A DNA stretch of 64,000 bases from Megasphaera elsdenii (lineage in GTDB: Bacteria; Bacillota; Negativicutes; Veillonellales; Megasphaeraceae). The stretch is taken from the NCBI RefSeq assembly GCF_020539865.1, contig NZ_JAJBQV010000001.1, positions 62,001-126,000 of the forward strand, read 5' to 3'. The notes beneath the pieces are model-generated. The model did no database searches, was not told where the DNA came from, and saw nothing but the letters and a program-made list of their open reading frames with translations. Position numbers and translations under genes: made by a program. Below are positions 25,232 through 35,622 of this stretch, piece after piece (position 1 is the first letter of the stretch; each line of letters begins with the position of its first letter).

Positions 25232-27178
25232 TCAGATATCGAGGGCAGCCCAGTAACCCCAATAGACGGCGTTGGTGATGGTAGATACTTTGGCCGCATC
25301 GCCGATGACGCGGACGAAAGGCGCACTGTCCTGCAGGGCTTCTACGACGTCGGTACGGGACCGCTGGCCTAAGGCACAGATGACCGTATCGCCAGGGACA
25401 AGGACGCGCTGGCCCTGCGGGTCCTGGCAGAGGACGCCTTCTGGCGTGACTTCGAGGCCCTTATACTGCGTATGGACGTGGACGTACTTTTCGATTTGAG
25501 CCAGGAGCAGGGGGCGGTGGCGGACATTGGCATCCGGTGCCAGGGCCGGGCGCATTTCGATGAGTTCCACTTCTTTGCCTTCCTGGCCGAGGTGGATGGC
25601 ACATTCGCAGCCTGCCAGGCCGCCGCCGAAGACGATGACGTGATTCCCGACTTTGGCTTTTTCTTTATAGTATTGGTTCACGATGATGACGTTGTCGCCG
25701 TCCAAGCCTTTGATCGGCGGGACGAGGGGACGTGACCCTGCGGTGATGATTAGGGCCTGCGGCTTTTCTTTGGCAGCGTATGCCGGCGTTACTTCCGTAT
25801 TCAGGCGGATTTCGACACCGGCCTGGCGGGCCAGGCGTTCATAAGTTTTTCCTAATTCATACATTTCCCGTTTGAAAGGGATGGCCTGTTCGCTTTTCAG
25901 GATGCCGCCGACTTCGCTTTCTTTTTCACAGAGGATGACGTGATGACCGCGGCGGGCTGCCGTATAGGCTGCATACAATCCACCAGGGCCGGCGCCGGCG
26001 ACGAGGACTTTCTTTTTGACCGGTGCCGGCTGGATTTCCGTCCCGTCCAGTTCCCGGCCGATGAGGGGATTGACGGTGCAGCGGCGCGTGGCAGTCGCCG
26101 CCCGTTCAGCCATACAGGTGAAACAGCGCAGGCAGTGGACGATGTCGGCGTCCCGGCCTTCCATGATTTTCTGCGGCGTTTCGGGATCGGCCAGCAGCTG
26201 CCGGGCCATGTAGACGATGTCGGCTTTCCCCGAAGCGATGATGCCTTCCATCATGGCCGGGTCGGTCAGGCCGCCGATAGTCGCTACGGGCTTGCTGACG
26301 TGCTTCTTGATTTCCGCAGCTAAATAGACGTTGCGCCCGTGGGCTTCAAACATCGAAGGGTGAGTGATGCCAAAGGTTTTCTGATACGTACCGGCCGATA
26401 CATGGATGATATCGGCGTAGGCTTCGATGGCCTGGGCAATCTGGATGCCTTCTTCCAGGTCGTAGCCGCCTTCAGTGAATTCGGCGCCGCTCATGCGGAA
26501 TTCGATGGGGAAAAAGGAGCCGACAGCGGCGCGGACCGATTGCAGGACTTCGATGGCGAAACGGACGCGGTTTTCCAGGGAGCCGCCGTATCGGTCGCTG
26601 CGATGGTTGAATAAGGGCGAGAGGAACTGGTTGATGAGCCAGCCGTGGCCGCCGTGGATCATGACCATTTCAAAACCGGCACGTTTGGCCAGGCCTGCAG
26701 CGTGACCATAGGCTTTCACGATATCGTCGATCAGTTCCTGGGTCAGGGCTTTGACCGGGACGCCATCGGGGCGCATCCCTTCACTGGGACCCCACTGGCA
26801 GAGCCCGTGCTGACGGCTTTTGTCGGTCATATAGGTCCCGGCGAATTGGCCCGAATGGGATAATTCCAGCGAGGGGATGGCGCCGTGGCGGCGGATGGCA
26901 TCGGCCGTGTAGGTCGCTGCGGCCAGGGAATTGAGAATCGATTCGTCCAGATGGTAAGCGTGAGAGCCGTCGGTCTGGGGATGGACCATCAATTCGGAAA
27001 CCGTGACGGCAGCGGCACCGCCTTTGGCGCGCAATTCGTAAAAGGCTGTCGATTTCGGGCCGATACAGCCGTCGTTGGTAATGTCCGTGCCACCCATGGG
27101 GGCCGAAAAGATACGGTTGCGGAAGGTCGTGCGGCCAATGGTGATGGGACTGGATACGTGCGGGAATTTTCGAGTCAT
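25232..27178 (-). CDS. NADH:flavin oxidoreductase with Fe-S and FAD domains (2,4-dienoyl-CoA reductase type)
   Basis: 648 residues. An Old Yellow Enzyme TIM barrel (residues about 1-350, with HGGHGWLINQFLSPLFNHRSDRYGG-like active-site loop carrying the His pair) is followed by a 4Fe-4S cluster (Cys in HCLRCFTCM and RRCTVNP), an FAD-binding Rossmann motif VAGAGPGGLYAAYTAARRG and an NAD(P) motif VFGGGLAGCECAIHLG. This matches FadH-like or trimethylamine-dehydrogenase-like enzymes that reduce enoates. AGGAGG lies before the ATG. Substrate cannot be inferred. Confidence 0.92.
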   Translation of the reverse strand: MTRKFPHVSSPITIGRTTFRNRIFSAPMGGTDITNDGCIGPKSTAFYELRAKGGAAAVTVSELMVHPQTDGSHAYHLDESILNSLAAATYTADAIRRHGAIPSLELSHSGQFAGTYMTDKSRQHGLCQWGPSEGMRPDGVPVKALTQELIDDIVKAYGHAAGLAKRAGFEMVMIHGGHGWLINQFLSPLFNHRSDRYGGSLENRVRFAIEVLQSVRAAVGSFFPIEFRMSGAEFTEGGYDLEEGIQIAQAIEAYADIIHVSAGTYQKTFGITHPSMFEAHGRNVYLAAEIKKHVSKPVATIGGLTDPAMMEGIIASGKADIVYMARQLLADPETPQKIMEGRDADIVHCLRCFTCMAERAATATRRCTVNPLIGRELDGTEIQPAPVKKKVLVAGAGPGGLYAAYTAARRGHHVILCEKESEVGGILKSEQAIPFKREMYELGKTYERLARQAGVEIRLNTEVTPAYAAKEKPQALIITAGSRPLVPPIKGLDGDNVIIVNQYYKEKAKVGNHVIVFGGGLAGCECAIHLGQEGKEVELIEMRPALAPDANVRHRPLLLAQIEKYVHVHTQYKGLEVTPEGVLCQDPQGQRVLVPGDTVICALGQRSRTDVVEALQDSAPFVRVIGDAAKVSTITNAVYWGYWAALDI

Positions 27179-27291
27179 GAGGAACCTCCTGTAATCAGCG
27201 TGATAGTGTCTCTGTATTTCTCCTCTACAGTATCATAAAAAAAGAGCTGCCGTCCATCAAAGAAACGACAGCAGGTGTCAACGATTTGTTG

Positions 27292-27375
27292 CTATAGTTG
27301 CAGATGCGAGGTCAGGGCCGCGATGATTTCCTGGAATAAGGAATCATCGCGTTTTTCTTGGCGCCGAATAGGCAT
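27292..27375 (-). pseudogene. C-terminal tail of the LysR gene, cut off by the IS200-type element
   Basis: On the minus strand a short frame reads PIRRQEKRDDSLFQEIIAAL and ends with TAG at 27292-27294. It has the size and charge pattern of the last helix of a LysR regulator, and the LysR gene on the other side of the insertion sequence lacks exactly this part. Removing the element with suitable ends would join the two frames. Confidence 0.6.
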
Positions 27376-28092
27376 GATTAAACCCCCAGTTCAACTGGGG
27401 GTAAGTAAAATTTCTTAAAGTAAAAAAAGAACCTCTCATGATACAATGTAGATGGTCTGGCAACCACTACATTATTCAGAAGAGAGGTTCATGTCAATGA
27501 ATGACGTAAAAAGTTTATCACATAGCAAATGGCGATGCAAGTATCATATTGTATTTGCGCCTAAGTACCGTAGACAAATTATTTATGGACAAATAAAAGA
27601 AGATATAGGAAAGATATTAAGGTCACTTTGTAATCGAAAGCAGGTTGAGTTAATTGAAGGAGAATACTGCCCGGATCATATTCATATTTTAGTGGCTATT
27701 CCACCGCATCTTAGCGTATCTCAATTCATGGGATATTTAAAGAGTAAAAGTAGCCTGATGATTTTTGACCGCCATGCAAACCTGAAATATAAATATGGGA
27801 ATCGACATTTTTGGTGCCGAGGTTATTATGTGGATACAGTGGGAAAATATGAAGGAGCTATTAAGGAGTATATTTGCAATCAATTACAAGAAGATATTGA
27901 AATGAGGAATACGTAGACCCGTTTACGGGTAGCAGGAAAAAGTAGGCCCAAAAAAGCCCCCGAGTAGGGGGCAGCCTGTAATAAAAGTGTGATTGCCAGA
28001 CTTTTATTCGGTGCACTCTTTAGAGTGCTACCACAGGAGTTAGGCCCTTATAGGGCCTGAGCAAACCACCAGTTTTACTGGTGGTTATGATT
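27376..28092. mobile_element. IS200/IS605-family insertion sequence
   Basis: The left end carries the hairpin ACCCCCAGTTCAACTGGGGGT (27380-27400) and the right end AACCACCAGTTTTACTGGTGGTT (28064-28086), the imperfect subterminal hairpins of this family, each next to an ATGAT. There is only one gene, the Y1 transposase, and no TnpB. The element sits at the end of a LysR gene. Confidence 0.85.
27491..27916 (+). CDS. tnpA: IS200/IS605 Y1 transposase
   Basis: 141 residues. HUH nuclease: the HUH pair is in PDHIHILVAIPP, and the catalytic Tyr is in the C-terminal helix, either in RGYYVDTVGKYEGAIKEYI. The N-terminal KYHIVFAPKYRR is the family signature. AGAGAGG lies before the ATG at 27491. AT-rich codons compared with the host genes. 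Intact, so the element may be active. Confidence 0.92.
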   Translation: MSMNDVKSLSHSKWRCKYHIVFAPKYRRQIIYGQIKEDIGKILRSLCNRKQVELIEGEYCPDHIHILVAIPPHLSVSQFMGYLKSKSSLMIFDRHANLKYKYGNRHFWCRGYYVDTVGKYEGAIKEYICNQLQEDIEMRNT

Positions 28093-28894
28093 TTTTACAG
28101 ACAAAGAAGATGCGCCACGGCGTCCCTTCCGTGATGGGGACGTAACGAAGCGGCGGCGGGGCGGCATGGATGTTCACGTCGATACCGATGCCGACGCGTT
28201 CCTGACAGAAGTGATAGATGAGGCGGCTCTCCATGGTCTTGACGACGAACTGCGGCGTAAAGCCGAAATCGGCACAACGCCTGACGATGCTATGGAATAA
28301 GGAGAAATGCTCGTTCAGGCCGACGAGGGGCTGCCCTTTCAGGTCTTCAATGGTGATGGACGGCCGGTCATAAAAAGGATGGCCCTCATAGACGACGGCT
28401 TCGATGCCAGTGCGATAGATTTCCTGCTGGAAAAAGGCATCTGACCGGATCGGGCCGATACAGAAGCCGCAGGATAAACTGTCTTCGGCAATGAGTTGGA
28501 CAATCTTTTCGTTGAAATCCTCGACCCATTCCAGGGACTTGTCCGGATGGCGGGCCATGACGCCTTTCAAGACATGGATGGAGAGAATATTCAGGACGCC
28601 GCAGGAGAAACCGATATGCAGGCCTGCTTTTTTCCGCTTCAACGCCTGCATCCCCAGCTGCAGGTCCAGGAGCTGGCGGGTCAGTTCCTGCGTGTGCTCG
28701 TAAAAATACCGGCCTTCCGGCGTCGCTTCCATGCCCTTGCGGCTGCGGATAAAAAGGGCCGTCTGCATTTCTCCTTCTAAAGCACTGATGACCCGGCTCA
28801 CGCCCTGCGGCGTCATGCACAGGTCCTTGGCCGCCTGGTGGATGCTCTTTTTTTCAAAGACCCGCTGAAAGCAGCGGATGGCATGACTGTCCAT
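28085..28894 (-). pseudogene. LysR-family regulator truncated at the C-terminus by an insertion
   Basis: 269 residues remain. N-terminal helix-turn-helix FQRVFEKKSIHQAAKDLCMTPQGVSRVISALEGEMQTALF and most of the effector domain up to WRIFFVCKKS are present; the TAA stop comes from the right end of the IS200-type element. About 28 residues are on the other side (27292-27375). The loss affects the last helix only, so partial function is possible. It lies 12 bases after the dehydrogenase gene on the same strand. Confidence 0.75.
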
Positions 28895-28905
28895 GGGGCA
28901 GCTCT

Positions 28906-29775
28906 TTATTGGTGGTCATACCACTGGAACAAGGCCTGGGTCCCGCAGTTTTCCATGCCTTGGTCGGCCAGCTGGTCGTAGAGTTTTTTGGCTAAGCGCA
29001 GTCCTGGCAGGTCCAGTCCCATTTCTTCTGCCGATTCGATGGCGATGCGCATGTCTTTGAGGAAGTGCTTGATGTAAAAACCTGGTTTCGTATCGCCTTG
29101 CAGCATGCGCGGTGCCAGATTCGCCAGGGACCAGGAGCCGGCGGCTCCGGCGGAAAGGGTGGCGATGACTTTTTCCGGGTCGAGGCCGCTTTTTTTCGCG
29201 TAGGCCATGGCTTCGCAGACACCCATCATGTTCGAGGCGATGGCGATTTGGTTGCTCATCTTGGCATACTGGCCGCTGCCGGCCGGGCCGAAATAGGTCA
29301 GGGTCTGGCCCATAGCTGAGAAAATAGGCTTCATGGCTTCAAAGGCCGCTTCTTCGCCGCCGGCCATGATGGCCAGTGTCCCTTGACGGGCGCCGATGTC
29401 GCCGCCGGAAACGGGTGCATCCAAGGCTTCGATGCCCTGTTTTTTGGCCTGGGTGTAGATGCGCTTGGCCAGGGAAGGGCTGGACGTGGTCATGTCGATG
29501 ACGAAACCGCCCTGTTTGCCGCGAAAGACGCCGTGTTCCCCGAAATAGACGGCTTCTACATCTTGGGGATAGCCGACCATGGTAATGACGACGTCTGATT
29601 GGGCGGCCAGTTCTGCCTGCGAATCGAACCAGCGACAGCCTTCCTGGATGAGCCCTTCGGCCTTGGCTTTCGTCCGCGTGTTGATGGTGACGGGATAACC
29701 GGCTTTCTGTAAATTCCGGATCATGCCGCTGCTCATGACGCCGGTCCCGATGAATCCGATACGTTGTATATTCAT
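28906..29775 (-). CDS. 3-hydroxyisobutyrate dehydrogenase / tartronate semialdehyde reductase family
   Basis: 289 residues. Rossmann motif GFIGTGVMSSGMIRNL, substrate loop DAPVSGGDIGARQGTL and catalytic Lys in GSGQYAKMSNQ are all present. NAD(P)H-dependent beta-hydroxyacid dehydrogenase in the cytoplasm; substrate among 3-hydroxyisobutyrate, tartronate semialdehyde, succinic semialdehyde or similar is open. The start at 29775 follows GGAGG. Confidence 0.9.
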   Translation of the reverse strand: MNIQRIGFIGTGVMSSGMIRNLQKAGYPVTINTRTKAKAEGLIQEGCRWFDSQAELAAQSDVVITMVGYPQDVEAVYFGEHGVFRGKQGGFVIDMTTSSPSLAKRIYTQAKKQGIEALDAPVSGGDIGARQGTLAIMAGGEEAAFEAMKPIFSAMGQTLTYFGPAGSGQYAKMSNQIAIASNMMGVCEAMAYAKKSGLDPEKVIATLSAGAAGSWSLANLAPRMLQGDTKPGFYIKHFLKDMRIAIESAEEMGLDLPGLRLAKKLYDQLADQGMENCGTQALFQWYDHQ

Positions 29776-29831
29776 GATGATGCCTCCTGTCTTTTTGCTT
29801 TCATTATAACATGGAACGGGAAGAAACGATA

Positions 29832-29861
29832 TTGACAAGGTAGGCCTCGGTCTGTTATACT
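29832..29861 (+). promoter_or_regulatory. Promoter of the riboswitch-terC unit
   Basis: TTGACA (29832-29837), an 18-base spacer and TATACT (29856-29861). The transcript would begin just before the riboswitch at about 29870. Confidence 0.75.
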
Positions 29862-29874
29862 TAACCTACAATCG

Positions 29875-30022
29875 AATCGCGAAGGGGAGTAACCTCTCGT
29901 CAGTTGTCATCAACATCGTGCCGTCATTGACCGGCTGGTGGCAGCATTGCAATTTGCAATAGGTGAGACTTTCGCATGATACCAGTTTTGCTGATACCAT
30001 GCGGAAGTCTCTTTTATTTTTT
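29875..30022 (+). ncRNA. yybP-ykoY (Mn2+) riboswitch with overlapping terminator
   Basis: The leader opens with GCGAAGGGGAGTAA, the conserved 5' element of the yybP-ykoY motif, and 85 bases later has GGTGAGACTTTCGC, whose TTCGC pairs with the 5' GCGAA to form P1. The same 3' strand is the left arm of a strong terminator (ACTTTCGCATGATACCAG, loop, CTGATACCATGCGGAAGT, then T-run to 30022). So Mn2+ binding would close P1, break the terminator and turn the gene on. The next gene is TerC, the commonest partner of this riboswitch. Ligand response is inferred from the family. Confidence 0.8.
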
Positions 30023-30039
30023 ACAGAAAGAGGTATATT

Positions 30040-30726
30040 ATGGAAATCGTATCGATGCAATTTTTCATGGCCTTAGGCTCTATCATTTTACTGGATATCC
30101 TCCTCGGCGGCGACAATGCCGTCGTCATTGCCATGGCGGCCAATAAACTGCCGGCCGATCTGCGCCGCAAGGCCATTCTCATCGGGACCGGCGGCGCCGT
30201 CGTCATCCGCCTGGTCATGACCCTCATCGCCGTCTGGCTGTTGACGATTCCCTTTTTACAGGCCTTAGGCGGCCTCATCCTGCTGCCCATTGCTGTGAAA
30301 TTGCTCATTCCGGAAGAACACGATGAGAACGTGACGGCTTCGGACAGCCTCATGGGAGCCATCAAGACCATCATCATCGCTGACGCCGCCATGGGCGTCG
30401 ACAACGTCCTGGCCATCGCCGGCGCTTCGCACGGCAGCTTCCTCCTCGTGGCCTGCGGCTTCCTCATCAGCATCCCCATCATCGTCGGCGGCAGTACGGT
30501 CATCGGCAGGCTCATGGACCGCTTCCCGGTCATCCTCTATGCCGGTGCCGGCTTGCTGGGCTGGACGGCCGGTTCCATGATCGGTCACGATAAAATCTTG
30601 GGGACCCTGATGCAGCAAATGGCCGGTGCCTGGGCTCCCATGACCCTTCTGACCCTTCAAATCGTATTGGCTGCCGGCGTCATCGCCATCGGCCTGTGGA
30701 TGAGCCGGAAACGGGCTGTACAGTAA
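30040..30726 (+). CDS. TerC/YjbE-family membrane protein, probable Mn2+ exporter
   Basis: 228 residues with about seven membrane helices. The paired metal motifs GGDNAVVIA in helix 1 and GVDNVLAIAGASHG in the middle define the TerC family; members next to Mn2+ riboswitches protect against excess manganese. AGAAAGAGG lies before the ATG. Single-gene unit ending in a terminator. Confidence 0.9.
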   Translation: MEIVSMQFFMALGSIILLDILLGGDNAVVIAMAANKLPADLRRKAILIGTGGAVVIRLVMTLIAVWLLTIPFLQALGGLILLPIAVKLLIPEEHDENVTASDSLMGAIKTIIIADAAMGVDNVLAIAGASHGSFLLVACGFLISIPIIVGGSTVIGRLMDRFPVILYAGAGLLGWTAGSMIGHDKILGTLMQQMAGAWAPMTLLTLQIVLAAGVIAIGLWMSRKRAVQ

Positions 30727-30763
30727 AAAAAAGGCTTGTCGCACGATGGACAAGCCCTTTTTG
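30727..30763 (+). terminator. Terminator of terC
   Basis: AAGGCTTGTC, loop GCACGATG, GACAAGCCCTTTTT, directly after the stop codon. The loop shares the GTCGCACGATGG word with hairpins near 16715 and 38692. Confidence 0.88.
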
Positions 30764-30770
30764 AGTATTC

Positions 30771-30857
30771 AGTTTGTAGTTTGCAGCGAACGAAGGATTT
30801 TGCTGCATGGGAAGCTAAAGTCGGGCCGGTTATCGAAAAAGCGTTGAAAGAACCGTA
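30771..30857 (+). pseudogene. Repeat 16-mer followed by a gene-end remnant
   Basis: AGTTTGTAGTTTGCAG (30771-30786) repeats the word at 16778. After it, bases about 30797-30857 read in one frame as FAAWEAKVGPVIEKALKEP and a stop, which looks like the tail of a lost protein; the composition resembles the last helix of a solute-binding protein but I cannot name it. No start codon. Confidence 0.35.
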
Positions 30858-30861
30858 AAAT

Positions 30862-31526
30862 CTAAAAGAGCTGTATGAAGGTATAGCCTAAGTGGAGGCC
30901 GTACAGCATGAGGACCGTACCGCAGAGAACATTGATGGTGCGCAGAATGCGTGGCGTAATGGCGTGGCGGAAGGCGGCGACGCAGCCCGTGAGGGAAAGG
31001 AACCAGAGGCCTGAGGCCATGAGGACGCCCGTCAGGAACGTCATGGCTTCTGTAGCAGGCAGGGTGATGCGGAAGGCGCCGAGGAGCATGGTGCCGTCTA
31101 AGATGGCCTGGGGGTTCATCCAGGTGACGATGCAGGCTTTGGAAACGGTCTGGCCCAGGGAAACTGGCTGGTCTTTGAGGGTCAGCGCATCCGGGACCTG
31201 GGGATCATACCATAGGCCATGTAGAGGATGAGCAGCGTGCCTGTGCCCAGGATGACTACTTTGAGCCAGGGGAGATGATTCAGCAGCGTGCCGATGCCAT
31301 AAAAGCAGCTCAGCGACAGGCTGATGTCGAAGAAAAGGACGATGAACGCCGTCGCGACGGCGCGGCGCAGGGAATGGGATAACGCTGGCATCATTGCAGC
31401 ACACCGTTATCACGTCATCGCGCGGCGCAGGGAATGGGATAACGCTGAATGGATGACGAAGAGATTCTGCATGCCAATAGGGGCGACGTAGGCCAGCCCC
31501 ATGGTCAGGCCTTGAAAAAAGAACAT
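30862..31526 (-). pseudogene. LysE/ArgO-type amino acid exporter, disrupted
   Basis: The ATG at 31526 has a GGAGGC site and gives FFFQGLTMGLAYVAPIGMQN, the LysE start. A 60-base insertion with direct duplication (CGCGGCGCAGGGAATGGGAT at 31361 and 31421) adds an in-frame TGA. The frame resumes (RRAVATAFIVLFFDISLSL) and then shifts near 31190-31210 before the C-terminal half (SKACIVTWMNPQAILDGTM...). Two independent lesions. The MocR regulator on the other strand is also damaged. Confidence 0.85.
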
Positions 31527-31653
31527 AAAAAAAGCCTCCTTTTCCAACCAAAACCGGTTGGTTCATGTGGTATAATCACAGTATAACAGAGAGAAACGGG
31601 ATTCCAACCCGCCAAAGCGACATGAATTATACCAACCAAAAGGAGATGAGGTG

Positions 31654-33195
<1,542 letters not shown>

Positions 33196-33222
33196 GCCAA
33201 TCGACAAAAAGGGGGATTATAT

Positions 33223-34332
33223 ATGAAATTATTGGAACATGCCGTCATCGCCGGGATGCCCGTGCGCAATCGTATTCTTCGCAGTGCGACGTGGGAAGCT
33301 TTGGCCGATGCTGAGGGCTATATGTCGGAAAAACAATACCGCATTTACGATCAGCTGGCTAAGAACGAAGTCGGCTTGATTTGTACGGGCTATGCCCGCG
33401 TTGATAAAGAAGATCGGCCCAATGCCGGTATGATGGGCATTTACGACGATGCCTTCATTCCGCAATATCAGGAACTGACGAGACGCGTCCATGCTTATGG
33501 GGCAAAAATCATGATGCAGATTGCCTATGGCGGAACTAAGACGACCTTTGAACGGGAAGGGCGGACTATCTTTTCGCCGTCCGCCGTGCCAGAACGCAAG
33601 ACGGGAACCGTCGGTGTCGCCATGAGCCCGGATGATATCCAGCACCTCATCGACGAATATGCCCAGGCTGCCAAGCGCGTCCGCGACAGCGGCTTCGATG
33701 CCGTTGAAATCCACGGCGGCCATTCGTACCTGCTCAACCAGTTCCTCAGTCCCTATTATAATCGGCGCAGCGATGCCTATGGCGGTTCGCCGGCCAACCG
33801 TTACCGCATCGTCGGCGATATCATTGCCGCCATCCGCAAGGCCGTAGGAACGCATTTTCCCATTTGGATCAAGATTACCTGTTCCGATTTCTTTGAAGGC
33901 GGCCTGACCTTCGCCGAATCGTTGGATATCTGCCGGCGCCTGCAGCAGTCGGGCATCGACGCCATCGAAGTGAGCGGCAATATCCACGGCAAGGCCCAAC
34001 AGGAAATCGGTCTGGAATGGGATGGCCACGTCATCCGCGACGGCAGCTATTTCCTCGATTACGCCAAAGACATAGCCGACGCCGTGAGCGTCCCTGTCTA
34101 TGTGACCGGCGGCTTCAAGGACCCGAAGCAGATGGAAACGGCCTTGAAGACGTCGAAACTGGCTGGTATCGGCCTATGCCGTCCTTTGTTATCGGAACCG
34201 GATTTAGTTCACCGCTGGATTCAAGGCGATTTGCGGCCGGCCCGCTGTGTCCACTGCTCGAAATGCCGGACGCCGGAAGGCAATTACTGCACGGTCTTTG
34301 CGGCCATCGACGCCAAGAAAGGAGCGAAATAA
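33223..34332 (+). CDS. Old Yellow Enzyme family NADH:flavin oxidoreductase
   Basis: 369 residues. FMN TIM barrel with the active-site loop VEIHGGHSYLLNQFLSPYYNRRSDAYGGS and phosphate-binding VYVTGGFKDPKQ. At the C-terminus a Cys cluster (CVHCSKCRTPEGNYC) suggests a 4Fe-4S cluster without the FAD domain found in the enzyme at 25232. GGGGG precedes the ATG. Reduces activated double bonds; substrate unknown. It is followed after one base by a phosphodiesterase gene. Confidence 0.9.
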   Translation: MKLLEHAVIAGMPVRNRILRSATWEALADAEGYMSEKQYRIYDQLAKNEVGLICTGYARVDKEDRPNAGMMGIYDDAFIPQYQELTRRVHAYGAKIMMQIAYGGTKTTFEREGRTIFSPSAVPERKTGTVGVAMSPDDIQHLIDEYAQAAKRVRDSGFDAVEIHGGHSYLLNQFLSPYYNRRSDAYGGSPANRYRIVGDIIAAIRKAVGTHFPIWIKITCSDFFEGGLTFAESLDICRRLQQSGIDAIEVSGNIHGKAQQEIGLEWDGHVIRDGSYFLDYAKDIADAVSVPVYVTGGFKDPKQMETALKTSKLAGIGLCRPLLSEPDLVHRWIQGDLRPARCVHCSKCRTPEGNYCTVFAAIDAKKGAK

Positions 34333-34333
34333 G

Positions 34334-34879
34334 TTGAAATTCTTCATTGCTTCAGATATTCACGGTTCGGCTTATTACTGCCGCCGCATGCTCGACGCCT
34401 GGAAGCGGGAAGGGGCCGACCGCCTGGTCCTGCTCGGCGACATCCTTTATCACGGGCCGCGCAACGACCTGCCCAAAGACTACGCGCCGAAGGAAGTCTT
34501 TACCATGCTCAACGAAGTCAAAGAGTCCATCCTCTGCGTCCGCGGCAACTGTGATGCCGACGTGGATCAGATGGTCCTGGAATTCCCCATCATGGCGACC
34601 TATGCCATCCTGACCCAGGGAAGCCGCCTCGTCTATGCGACCCATGGCGACCGTTACAACCTGGAATCCCTGCCGCCCATGCAGCCTGGCGACATCCTGC
34701 TCCATGGCCATACACACGTCCCGGTCTGGCAGCCCTTCGGCCAGGATAATTACTACTTGAATCCCGGTTCGACATCGCTTCCCAAGGAAAATAGCCCGCA
34801 CAGCTATCTCCTCTGGGACGGGGAAACCTTCACCTGGAAAGACATGGACGGAAAGGCCTTTCACCAGCTCGTCTTATAG
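34334..34879 (+). CDS. yfcE: YfcE-type metallophosphodiesterase
   Basis: 181 residues starting with TTG at 34334, 9 bases after AGGAG. Metallophosphatase motifs in order: SDIHGS, LGDILYHGPRN, RGNCDA, THGD, GHTHVP. Small cytoplasmic phosphodiesterase of the YfcE/MJ0936 group. The start overlaps the stop of the upstream oxidoreductase region by position (one base gap), so the two are coupled. Its end overlaps pabC on the other strand by 19 bases. Confidence 0.9.
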   Translation: MKFFIASDIHGSAYYCRRMLDAWKREGADRLVLLGDILYHGPRNDLPKDYAPKEVFTMLNEVKESILCVRGNCDADVDQMVLEFPIMATYAILTQGSRLVYATHGDRYNLESLPPMQPGDILLHGHTHVPVWQPFGQDNYYLNPGSTSLPKENSPHSYLLWDGETFTWKDMDGKAFHQLVL

Positions 34880-35622
34880 CGGCCAGGGAAGGGCTGGCTT
34901 TTATCGGCTTCATAACGGCGGAATAAGGCTGCCGTCTGCGTCTCTTGGGATACAGGAAACGCGACGGTGCCAAAGCGGCGGACCGGCATGAGTCCCATGA
35001 GAGAATTGGTCAGGAAACACTCATCGAAAGTCTGGATATCTTCCGGATACAAGGGCTTTTCGATGACATCGTAACATTGACAGAGATAAGACCGGATGAT
35101 ACCTGGCAATAATCCGGATTCGACGGGCGGCGTATAGAGCCGCCCGTTTTTGATGAAAAAGAGATTGCTGACAGCGCCTTCTGTCAATTGGCCCTGCATA
35201 TTGCAGAAAATCGGTTCATCAATACCTTCGACCCGGGCCTTCCGTTTGGCTAAGATTGAGTCACCATAATTAAAGGTCTTATGCCGTACCAATGGCGATG
35301 TTTCATTGCGGCGAAGGGACGACAGAGCGATGACATAACCTGGACGGTTGGTCATAGATGCATATGGATTGACACGAGACGTAAAGCTTATATTTTTATC
35401 GGAAGTAAGTATTTTCAGCACCTTATCACCATCATCCATACTATACACATAATCCCATAAACAATTTTCCCAATCAGAAGAAAGCTCAATCCCTAAATAA
35501 TCTAATGTATACCGCAAACGGCGTTCATGAGCCTCCAGCCAGACCGGCCGGCCCTGGGAGACGGGAAGAGTTTCAAAAGCTCCCAAGCCGAATTGGTAAC
35601 CATCATTAAAGATAAGATTCAT
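34861..35622 (-). CDS. pabC: 4-amino-4-deoxychorismate lyase (aminotransferase class IV)
   Basis: 253 residues. PLP fold type IV; PLP Lys in VRHKTFNYGDSILAKRKA, and Glu in QGQLTEGAVSNLFFIKNGRLYTPP. Releases pyruvate from aminodeoxychorismate to give p-aminobenzoate for folate. I choose the ATG at 35622 (NLIFNDGYQFGLGAFETL), 12 bases after AAAGGAG; an ATG at 35634 touches that site directly. Overlaps pabB by 17 bases. Some stretches are AT-richer than pabB. Confidence 0.88.
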   Translation of the reverse strand: MNLIFNDGYQFGLGAFETLPVSQGRPVWLEAHERRLRYTLDYLGIELSSDWENCLWDYVYSMDDGDKVLKILTSDKNISFTSRVNPYASMTNRPGYVIALSSLRRNETSPLVRHKTFNYGDSILAKRKARVEGIDEPIFCNMQGQLTEGAVSNLFFIKNGRLYTPPVESGLLPGIIRSYLCQCYDVIEKPLYPEDIQTFDECFLTNSLMGLMPVRRFGTVAFPVSQETQTAALFRRYEADKSQPFPGRYKTSW

